Shown here in pieces: positions 54,753 to 62,143 of a stretch of 64,000 nucleotides of DNA. Each line of letters opens with the position of its first letter. The first letter of the stretch is position 1. The notes under the pieces are model-generated. The model made no database searches. It was not told the origin of the DNA and was given only the letters and a program-made list of their open reading frames with translations. Source of the DNA: Allomuricauda sp. F6463D (GTDB lineage Bacteria > Bacteroidota > Bacteroidia > Flavobacteriales > Flavobacteriaceae). Location of the stretch: NCBI RefSeq assembly GCF_023015965.1, contig NZ_JALKAN010000005.1:60100-124099 (forward strand), written 5' to 3'. The position numbers and the translations under genes were made by a program.

Positions 54753-54787
54753 ACATGCATATCATGAACGGTCCATGATATGCATGT
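54753..54787. repeat. Perfect 14-bp inverted repeat after the S9 peptidase gene
   Basis: ACATGCATATCATG (54753-54766) and CATGATATGCATGT (54774-54787) are perfect inverted repeats with a 7-base loop. There is no T-run, so if it acts on RNA it is more likely a 3' stabiliser than a classic terminator. Confidence 0.6.
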
Positions 54788-54840
54788 AACGATTGCTAAA
54801 GAAGTGAACTACATGCCTCCATCCTCCTAAACGTTTTACC

Positions 54841-54848
54841 TATATTTG
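54841..54848 (+). promoter_or_regulatory. -7 promoter element of the DUF819 gene
   Basis: TATATTTG matches TAnnTTTG, 22 bases before the ATG at 54871. No -33 TTG at standard spacing. Confidence 0.45.
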
Positions 54849-54870
54849 GACTTTTAGTTTATAACAAAAT

Positions 54871-56133
54871 ATGGACCAACTACCTTTAACCAACGATACC
54901 GTAATTTTTGGGTTGCTATGCCTTTGCTTAGGTTTTGTTTTTTATACCTCATCCATAAAAACTGGATTTTGGGCGAAATTCTATCGCTTGGTCCCCACAC
55001 TATTAATGTGCTATTTATTACCGGCCATTTTGGCCAGTGTAGGTATTATTGACGAATCATCGTCCAACACTTATTTTGTAGCTAGTAGATATCTTTTGCC
55101 TGCAGCTCTAATTTTAATGACTCTAAGTATAGATCTTAAAGCAATCTTAAACTTGGGTTCCAAAGCTTTAATCATGTTTCTGACAGGAACAGTGGGCATC
55201 GTTATTGGTGGTCCTATCGCTATATTGATTGTTTCAATTTTCTCCCCAGAAACCGTAGGCGGTGTTGGCCCAGATGCGGTTTGGAGAGGTCTTGCCACAA
55301 TCGCTGGAAGTTGGATAGGTGGTGGTGCGAACCAAGCTGCCATGCTCGAGGTTTTTCAGTACAACCAAGAAAGCTATGGAGGTATGGTACTTATCGATAT
55401 TGTGGTTGCCAATTTATGGATGGCCATAATTCTATTGGGCGTGGGTAAAACCAAAAAAATAGATCGTTGGCTCAAAGCAGACACTTCGTCCATAGAGGAG
55501 CTCAAGGAAAAAGTATCTACCTACACGGAAAAAATCACAAGGGTGACCACCTTGAACGATTATATCATGCTATCATTTTTTGCCTTTGCAGGAGTAGGCA
55601 TTGCACACTTTATTGGTCATCATTTTTCGATTTTTTTACAGAACAATTTTGAAATAGTCCGTAACCCTGAAAAAATATTATCCTCCTTAAGTTCAGAATT
55701 TCTTTGGATGGTGGTTTTTGCCACAATGATTGGAATTGGGCTTTCTTTTACCAAGGCTAAAAATTATGAAGGTGCGGGTGCAAGTAAAATAGGCGGTCTT
55801 TTCATCTATATTTTAGTGGCTACCATTGGCATGAAAATGGATCTGGGCAAAGTGATGGAAAATCCAGGCCTTATCGCAATTGGATTGGTATGGATCAGTA
55901 TACATGCCGGTTTGCTAATTCTGATGGCCAAAATTATAAAAGCACCTTTCTTTTTCTTGGCGGTAGGAAGTCAGGCCAATGTAGGTGGTGCGGCCTCTGC
56001 ACCGATTGTCGCAGCTGAATTCCATCCTTCATTGACCTCTGTGGGTATTTTGTTAGCGGTTTTCGGGTATGTTGTAGGTACCGCCGGGGCATATTTATGT
56101 GCTTTGTTGATGGAAGTCGCATCAAATGTTTAA
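54871..56133 (+). CDS. DUF819 family membrane protein
   Basis: 420-residue polytopic inner-membrane protein with ten or more hydrophobic segments and Gly-rich stretches (GSWIGGGANQAAM, GSQANVGGAASAPI) arranged as an internal duplication, like secondary transporters. It matches DUF819 (YjcL-like), whose substrate is unknown. The cytoplasmic loop near 195-225 is charged (IEELKEKVSTYTEK). Confidence 0.85.
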   Translation: MDQLPLTNDTVIFGLLCLCLGFVFYTSSIKTGFWAKFYRLVPTLLMCYLLPAILASVGIIDESSSNTYFVASRYLLPAALILMTLSIDLKAILNLGSKALIMFLTGTVGIVIGGPIAILIVSIFSPETVGGVGPDAVWRGLATIAGSWIGGGANQAAMLEVFQYNQESYGGMVLIDIVVANLWMAIILLGVGKTKKIDRWLKADTSSIEELKEKVSTYTEKITRVTTLNDYIMLSFFAFAGVGIAHFIGHHFSIFLQNNFEIVRNPEKILSSLSSEFLWMVVFATMIGIGLSFTKAKNYEGAGASKIGGLFIYILVATIGMKMDLGKVMENPGLIAIGLVWISIHAGLLILMAKIIKAPFFFLAVGSQANVGGAASAPIVAAEFHPSLTSVGILLAVFGYVVGTAGAYLCALLMEVASNV

Positions 56134-56175
56134 TTATTTTCAGAAGATTATGCATATTTGCCCAGCAAAAATTTT

Positions 56176-56877
56176 ATGATGAAGCGGATTTTATTTGTAT
56201 TGCTAGTTGGATTTACTGTATTCTCCTGTGAAAAGAGTACCGAAAACACCATGATCGTTAATGGAAACATTAAAGGATTGAAAAAAGGAACCCTCTATTT
56301 GCAACAATTTAAAGATTCTACACTTTCCGTGTTGGATTCATTGGAGATAAAAGGAGATGGTGCATTTAGTTTTTCTACCGAGGTGAATGAGCCAGAAATA
56401 TTTTATCTCTACTTAAAAAAAGAGGACAACAATGATATAAACGACAGAATCACCTTTTTTGGGGAATCGGGCAATATAGTTATCAATACTGCTTGGAACA
56501 CTTTTGATTCGAATGTTGAAATTTCAGGATCAAAATCCCACAAAAAACTTTTGGAGTTTTATGATATGGTTTCCAAGTTCAACATAAGGGAACTGTCGTT
56601 GGCACAACAAGCTTCCTTGCCCCAATTACAAGAAGATTCTATTGCACTGGACTCTTTGCAGCGTTTACTTAACCAAAACACTATAAGTCGTTATAGATAT
56701 GCTCTTAACTTCGGACTCAATAATGGTAGTTCCTACGCAACCCCTTATATTATGTTAACAGAGGCCAGTGAAGCAAATCCAAAATATTTGGATTCCATTT
56801 ATAAAGGATTGGCTCCCGAAGTAGCTGCATCTAAATACGGAAAAGAATTTAAAGCATTTTTGGAAAAATCCAATTAA
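56176..56877 (+). CDS. DUF4369 lipoprotein
   Basis: 233-residue lipoprotein starting MMKRILFVLLVGF with a lipobox VFSC. The mature N-terminus is the DUF4369 beta domain (MIVNGNIKGLKKGTLYLQQF, ISGSKSHK), which in other proteins precedes a thioredoxin-like domain; here a helical C-terminus follows and no CxxC is present. An earlier ATG at 56158 is possible. It follows the DUF819 gene by 42 bases and shares its TTAA stop with the convergent gene. Confidence 0.82.
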   Translation: MMKRILFVLLVGFTVFSCEKSTENTMIVNGNIKGLKKGTLYLQQFKDSTLSVLDSLEIKGDGAFSFSTEVNEPEIFYLYLKKEDNNDINDRITFFGESGNIVINTAWNTFDSNVEISGSKSHKKLLEFYDMVSKFNIRELSLAQQASLPQLQEDSIALDSLQRLLNQNTISRYRYALNFGLNNGSSYATPYIMLTEASEANPKYLDSIYKGLAPEVAASKYGKEFKAFLEKSN

Positions 56878-57146
56878 GCTTCAAGATTATTGAGCTGCTC
56901 AACCAATTTGGTGGCTTTCTCCTCTAATTCGGTACGGATGGTCCTGAAATGGGATTTAGCATTGTCTACCTTTTTTTGGTTGATTTTGTCCATGAGACTG
57001 TCGTAGACCTCAATTGCTTCATCAATAATTACCGTCCCTTCTTCAGATTCTTTGTTTCCAGAACCGGCTTCCCAAATGTAAACAGCTTCAATAATATCAC
57101 CCAAGATAAAATTGACGTCTTTTTTTAAATCACGAATACTCGGCAT
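56874..57146 (-). CDS. Small conserved hypothetical protein
   Basis: 90-residue acidic, all-helical cytoplasmic protein (RDLKKDVNFILGDIIEAVYIW, SHFRTIRTELEEKATKLVEQL), coiled-coil-like at the end. I do not recognise a named family. It is 28 bases after manA on the same strand, and its stop overlaps that of the DUF4369 gene. Confidence 0.75.
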   Translation of the reverse strand: MPSIRDLKKDVNFILGDIIEAVYIWEAGSGNKESEEGTVIIDEAIEVYDSLMDKINQKKVDNAKSHFRTIRTELEEKATKLVEQLNNLEA

Positions 57147-57174
57147 AACACGGTTGTTTTGTTTAAAGATACCA

Positions 57175-58143
57175 TTAAATGGTAACTTCTAAAAGTTTAA
57201 CTTGTTGGGTGTCAACAGTAACAAAAGTACTTGATGCAGAAATAAGAACTGTTTCCCCTTTGTTTATGGGCGCACTCCCCCAATCATTATTAATTGTGGC
57301 CGATCCAGCTACGCACATATAAATGCTAAAAGAATCTCTATCCGATAAATCTTGTTTCATGGACTCGGACAGTTCCATAATATTTGTTTTAAAGTATGGA
57401 CAGTCCACCATTGGGTTGACCATATCTTTTTGTTTTGGGTAATCTATTTTAAAATCGTCCTTCTTTTCGTAATCAATGGCATCTACTGCTAAACTGGTAT
57501 GCAGCTCTCGCAGATTACCATCTTTATCCCTACGATCAAAGTCGAATACCCGATATGTAATATCCGACGTCTGTTGAATTTCTGCCAAAAGTATTCCTGC
57601 ACCAATGGCATGAATTTTACCTGTATTTATGAAATATGTATCGCCTTCTCCTACCTCTTCATAATTCATCAAATCCGTCAAAGTTCCCTCTTCAATGCTT
57701 TTTACATACTCTTGCTTTTCCACATCTTTATTAAAACCAACGATTAGTTTGGCTCCTGGATCTGCATCCATAATGTACCACATTTCTGTTTTTCCGAAGG
57801 AATTGTGTCGTTCTTTGGCCAAATCATCATTGGGGTGCAATTGTATTGAAAGGTCTTGTTTAGCATCTATAAATTTGATGAGAATAGGAAATTCTTTCCC
57901 AAAACGTTCCACTACACTTTTGCCCAAAAATGCTTCTGATTGACCATCTATTAAATCTTGAAGGGAAGTACCCTCTAAGTTTCCATTGGATACTTGGGAT
58001 ATATCTCCCTTAACTCCGGAGAGTTCCCAGCTTTCACCGGTTATATCGCTTTCAATTGGTTTATTTAAAACATCTTTTAGTTTGGTACCGCCCCACAGTC
58101 TTTCCTTAAGAATGGGTTTAAATTTTAAAGGGTAAAATTTCAT
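57175..58143 (-). CDS. manA: Mannose-6-phosphate isomerase, type I
   Basis: 322-residue zinc isomerase converting fructose 6-phosphate and mannose 6-phosphate. Zinc ligands are in SIQLHPND (Gln, His), KTEMWYI (Glu) and NTGKIHAIG (His); the active-site Arg region is DITYRVFDFDR. The short form is typical of Bacteroidota and Bacillus. It starts one base after queD in an idi-queD-manA run. Confidence 0.95.
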   Translation of the reverse strand: MKFYPLKFKPILKERLWGGTKLKDVLNKPIESDITGESWELSGVKGDISQVSNGNLEGTSLQDLIDGQSEAFLGKSVVERFGKEFPILIKFIDAKQDLSIQLHPNDDLAKERHNSFGKTEMWYIMDADPGAKLIVGFNKDVEKQEYVKSIEEGTLTDLMNYEEVGEGDTYFINTGKIHAIGAGILLAEIQQTSDITYRVFDFDRRDKDGNLRELHTSLAVDAIDYEKKDDFKIDYPKQKDMVNPMVDCPYFKTNIMELSESMKQDLSDRDSFSIYMCVAGSATINNDWGSAPINKGETVLISASSTFVTVDTQQVKLLEVTI

Positions 58144-58144
58144 G

Positions 58145-58552
58145 TTATCCAGTATAGGTTACAAAATTTCTAGGAGTTTCATAAAGCACTACCTCCAACT
58201 CCTTATTATTATCTATGTGGGGTCTTAGTCTATTCCATATCACAACGGCTATGTTTTCGGCCGTGGGATTCAACTTTTTAAATTCTGGAACATCAAGGTT
58301 CAAGTTTTTATGATCCAGTGCTTCTTCAACATATTCCTTGATCAACTCCTTCAGGATTTTAAGATCCATAACAAAGCCTGTTTCTGGATCAATCTCACCA
58401 GTGACGCTAACAATAAGATCATAGTTATGGCCGTGATATTTTGGATTGTTACATTTTCCAAAAACCTCATTGTTTTTTTTGTCGTCCCAGTCTGGTCTAA
58501 ATAATCTATGGGCCGCATTGAAACTTGCTTTCCTACTAGCCTTTACTTTCAT
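58145..58552 (-). CDS. queD: 6-carboxytetrahydropterin synthase / PTPS family (QueD-like)
   Basis: 135-residue pterin enzyme. Zinc ligands are the His of FNAAHRL and the HGH of KYHGHNYDL; the catalytic Cys is in FGKCNNPKYHGH, with downstream DHKNLN and the closing Glu in VVLYETPRN. It most likely makes the queuosine precursor from dihydroneopterin triphosphate, but pyruvoyl-tetrahydropterin synthase activity cannot be excluded. It overlaps idi by four bases (ATGA). Confidence 0.9.
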   Translation of the reverse strand: MKVKASRKASFNAAHRLFRPDWDDKKNNEVFGKCNNPKYHGHNYDLIVSVTGEIDPETGFVMDLKILKELIKEYVEEALDHKNLNLDVPEFKKLNPTAENIAVVIWNRLRPHIDNNKELEVVLYETPRNFVTYTG

Positions 58553-59082
58553 TGTACTGGGGTATTTTCTGTGATATAGTTAAAGAAACGTTCAAAAATA
58601 ATTTTGAACCATGCGGTGTAATTTTCAGGATTCTCCGAAATATCCGTTTTTATATCCATGGGATGCATCCATTTCCAGTCGGCCACTTCTTCAGGATTGA
58701 TATTGGGTTTATTTTCAAAATGCCCTACCATTACATGATCGAATTCGTGTTCCGTAAGTCCATTGTCAAAAGGGGCTTTATATATAAAACTGAAAAGTTC
58801 CTTAAGTTCGGTGGTAAATCCCATTTCTTCCATGAGTCTCCTTTTACCTGCATCTATGTTACTTTCCCCTTCCCTTTGATGACTACAACAGGTATTGGTC
58901 CATAACAATGGTGAATGGTATTTATCCTTTGCTCTTTGTTGAAGCATGGTTTCTCCCTTGGCATTCATCACAAAAACAGAGAATGCTCTATGGAGCAACG
59001 CTTTTTCATGGGCTTCCATCTTGGGCATTAGTCCAATGGGCTCGTCCGTTTCATTTACTAGAATCACATTTTCCTCTATCAT
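58549..59082 (-). CDS. idi: Isopentenyl-diphosphate delta-isomerase, type I
   Basis: 177-residue Nudix-fold isomerase interconverting IPP and DMAPP for isoprenoids (menaquinone, carotenoids). The active Cys is in LLWTNTCCSHQREGE and the catalytic Glu in LTEHEFDHVMVG; the Nudix box RRLMEEMGF follows. The ATG at 59082 (MIEENVILV) is chosen over the longer frame at 59109. First gene of idi-queD-manA. Confidence 0.95.
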   Translation of the reverse strand: MIEENVILVNETDEPIGLMPKMEAHEKALLHRAFSVFVMNAKGETMLQQRAKDKYHSPLLWTNTCCSHQREGESNIDAGKRRLMEEMGFTTELKELFSFIYKAPFDNGLTEHEFDHVMVGHFENKPNINPEEVADWKWMHPMDIKTDISENPENYTAWFKIIFERFFNYITENTPVQ

Positions 59083-59138
59083 GTGGTAAAAATATGACCT
59101 TTGCAACAAATTACAGGATGTAGATGTTTAATTTCTTC

Positions 59139-60083
59139 CTAAAAGAAACGAGGAGATTTCAAATTTCCAATATTTCTGATGAAATCATATCTCAGAATTA
59201 TTTCAAATGAACCATCGTTAAATGTTGCCGCTCCCAGCTCCGTTATTTCACGATCGTACGCTAGGCCTAACATAAGTTGGTCGGATAACATAAAACCAAA
59301 CATACCACTAAAGGCAGCGTCCCATCGGTAAGCAACTCCACCTATAAATTTTTCGTTGAACATAAAGTTGGCAGAAAGATCAAGTTGTAAAGGGGCTCCT
59401 TGGACGGCTTTGGTCAACAGGGTAGGTTTAAATTTTAAAAATGGATTTAGGTCCCAAACATAACCTGTTATAAGGTAAAGGTTTATTTGTTCTTTTGCCG
59501 TGGATACGGAAGATGAATCAAAATGGGTGGTCTCTAAAATTCGAGGAGCCGAAATACCCGCATAGAACCTATCTGTATGGTAGTATACACCTGCCCCGAT
59601 ATTTGGGGAAAATTTATTTTGAATGTCCTGTTGTGATTGTAATTGTGGGTCTATCTCAAATTCATCAAGTTCAGAATAACGTATATCCAACATATGAGCA
59701 CTGGCCTTAAGTCCAAAACTCAATCTACCCTCCCAACCAGTCTGGATGGTGTAGGAAAAATCTACGTCAAAGTACGTTTCAGAGGTTGGACCTATTTTGT
59801 CGTTTACAATGGACAATCCTAGACCTACACCACGATATCCCACTGGTGTATGCACGTTTAGCGTTTGTGTCTCCGGTGCACCGTCAAGCCCCAACCATTG
59901 GTTACGATAAAGGGCAGCTATACTCAAATGTCCTCTTGAGCCTGCATACGCAGGATTAACGCTGACCGTATTGTACATATATTGGGTGTACTGTGCATCC
60001 TGTTGCGCCTGCATGCTGCCATACCCAAGAAAAGCTAGGGTAAACAACCATAGAATTTTTCCTTTAAAAATCTTTTTATTCAC
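59139..60083 (-). CDS. T9SS membrane protein, PorP/SprF family
   Basis: 314-residue outer-membrane barrel-like protein of the PorP/SprF family, which partners with type B T9SS cargo proteins at the cell surface. The signal peptide ends GSMQAQQ; QYTQYMYNTVSVNPAYAGSRG is the family hallmark, here read as QYMYNT and NPAYAGSRG, and GLGLSIVNDKIGP follows. No ATG is available: GTG at 60083 gives a clean signal peptide, while TTG at 60092 is the longest option. The gene directly follows the type B cargo gene. Confidence 0.92.
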   Translation of the reverse strand: MNKKIFKGKILWLFTLAFLGYGSMQAQQDAQYTQYMYNTVSVNPAYAGSRGHLSIAALYRNQWLGLDGAPETQTLNVHTPVGYRGVGLGLSIVNDKIGPTSETYFDVDFSYTIQTGWEGRLSFGLKASAHMLDIRYSELDEFEIDPQLQSQQDIQNKFSPNIGAGVYYHTDRFYAGISAPRILETTHFDSSSVSTAKEQINLYLITGYVWDLNPFLKFKPTLLTKAVQGAPLQLDLSANFMFNEKFIGGVAYRWDAAFSGMFGFMLSDQLMLGLAYDREITELGAATFNDGSFEIILRYDFIRNIGNLKSPRFF

Positions 60084-60093
60084 AGTGACCAAT

Positions 60094-62121
60094 TTATCTG
60101 TTAATATATATGTAGCCTGTCAGCTGTTTCATGTTTCCTCCTTCATCCCCATAATCTATCACATAGAAATAGGTCCCAACGGGCAACTTATTGTCCTGAT
60201 CTACGGTAACTCTACCTTGGGAAGTTCCATCAAATATATTTCCACTGGTATCATAGGCCCTGGTTTGGAATACCAACACACCCCATCTATTATAAATTCT
60301 AACCGTATTGTCAGGGAAGTTTATAAGTCCCCTAATCTCTAGAGTATCGTGTATACCGTCACCATTTGGTGTAATTACATTGATTACATCAACAACCTCT
60401 TCTTCCACGGTGGACTCGCCTAGGTCGGGGTCTAGATAATTAGGTATACCATTGTCATTGGAATCATCATTAGCGTAATTTCCATCTCCATTGAGATCCT
60501 CATCTATGGTTTCTATACCATCATCGTCATCGTCAGAATCCCTAAAGTCAGGTATGCCATCACCATCGGTATCGGGCAAGTCGGAACTAGGATTGTTTAT
60601 TTCGTCATTAACATCTATATCTATAACTGTTTCCCCTTCGTAACCATCATCCAGACCATCGTTATCTTTGTCAGATCCGATAAATTCAACATCTGCAATT
60701 CCATCTTGGTTGTAATCGTGTCCCTCTATGGCATCGGGGACATTATCATTATCACTATCATCATCCACATAATCGGGAATACCATCACTATCAGAATCAA
60801 TAGGAATCAATCCTACGTTTCCGTCGTTTTCATAGGCATCGTCCAAACCGTTACCATTGGCATCGACCATACTTGGTGCAATGTAACCCAATGCTAGTTG
60901 TGCCTCTACATTATCTGGTATTCCATCATTATCACTATCAATGTCCAAATAATCGGGAATACCATCTCCGTCGGTATCCGTTGGATTTGTTGATGGATCA
61001 TTATCTCCATCAATATTCAAATCTTCAAAACTATCTACAATGCCGTCATTATCACTATCTAAATCACCTCCGAACGTATTGACTATTATCGTAATCGTGG
61101 CCGTATCACAATTTCCATTGGTATCACAGACGGTATACTGAAAAGAATCCGTTCCATAAAAATCTGCATTTGGCACATAGGTAATATCATCGTCGGACGG
61201 ATTGTTTACCGTTCCATTATCGTTTAAAACAATTGTTCCGTTGGACGGGTTCGTAGTGGATATAGAGCCTGTTGTAGGTATATCATTATCATTGGCCCTC
61301 CATGAAACTATAACATCCGTATCAATATCTGTGGACACTGAATCATCATTGGTATCAACAATTGGAAGAATATCAACAACTACTGAGGCAGTACTACAAT
61401 CTCCAAATGCGTTACAAATGGTATAATCAAAACTATCACTACCATTAAAATCTGGGGATGGTGAATAAGTTAAAATATCGTCGCTCGGATCATTTGGAGT
61501 TCCGTTATCATCAATAGTGACCTCTCCTTGAGATGGGTCAGTAGCTATTAAAGTACCCTCTGTAGGTAAATCTGAATCATTATCGAAAATTGGTACTATT
61601 ACAGATTCATCTTCATTTACAACAATCAAATCATCCATCAAGTTAGCGGCTTGGCTCATACAAACTACAGTAAATCGTGGCAGATCAGTACTATTGCCCA
61701 ATTTAGTTATAGTAGCTACGTATCGCATCACAGTTTGGGTACTTGTTACCGTTGGTCTGGTTTGGTCTCCGCTCAATGCAGGACTCCAGCTAACCGTGGC
61801 TCCAGAAGGAATACTGGCCGAAATATCCAAAATCACCTCGTTGTTTGGTGCTTCGCAATCGGTAAGAATAAAATAACCCGTTGCATTGAAACCACAAAGC
61901 GTACCATCGTAAGTAGCAAAGTATACACCAGGTTGGGTAGCTTCATAAAATGAATTGGTTCCCAAAACCGTTGCGGTATCCGATGCTTCATACCATTGGT
62001 AGTTGTTCTCATCTCCAGTATTTGGTGCTTGTAGTAAAAACTGTGCACTTACAAAGTTTATTCCTAGAAAGAAAATAAACAGTCCAATGACTAAAGACTT
62101 ATATGAGGGGTTTGATTTCAA
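60094..62121 (-). CDS. T9SS type B sorted surface protein with thrombospondin-3 repeats
   Basis: 675-residue secreted protein. A signal peptide ends NFVSAQF; an Ig-like start follows (NNYQWYEASD). Two cadherin/tandem-95-like domains (about 165-255 and 255-345) each end in a TYxPxxDFxGxDSF motif. Then comes a long Ca-binding thrombospondin-3 region (about 350-585; DTDGDGIPDY, DSDNDGIPD). The last 90 residues are a gliding-motility-type CTD (INVITPNGDGIHD, IYNRWGVLVFQT, LTGYIYINR), the type B sorting signal. The only possible start is TTG. It sits between the repeat adhesin gene and PorP. Confidence 0.92.
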   Translation of the reverse strand: MKSNPSYKSLVIGLFIFFLGINFVSAQFLLQAPNTGDENNYQWYEASDTATVLGTNSFYEATQPGVYFATYDGTLCGFNATGYFILTDCEAPNNEVILDISASIPSGATVSWSPALSGDQTRPTVTSTQTVMRYVATITKLGNSTDLPRFTVVCMSQAANLMDDLIVVNEDESVIVPIFDNDSDLPTEGTLIATDPSQGEVTIDDNGTPNDPSDDILTYSPSPDFNGSDSFDYTICNAFGDCSTASVVVDILPIVDTNDDSVSTDIDTDVIVSWRANDNDIPTTGSISTTNPSNGTIVLNDNGTVNNPSDDDITYVPNADFYGTDSFQYTVCDTNGNCDTATITIIVNTFGGDLDSDNDGIVDSFEDLNIDGDNDPSTNPTDTDGDGIPDYLDIDSDNDGIPDNVEAQLALGYIAPSMVDANGNGLDDAYENDGNVGLIPIDSDSDGIPDYVDDDSDNDNVPDAIEGHDYNQDGIADVEFIGSDKDNDGLDDGYEGETVIDIDVNDEINNPSSDLPDTDGDGIPDFRDSDDDDDGIETIDEDLNGDGNYANDDSNDNGIPNYLDPDLGESTVEEEVVDVINVITPNGDGIHDTLEIRGLINFPDNTVRIYNRWGVLVFQTRAYDTSGNIFDGTSQGRVTVDQDNKLPVGTYFYVIDYGDEGGNMKQLTGYIYINR

Positions 62122-62143
62122 ATTTATTTGTCTTTATTCATTA

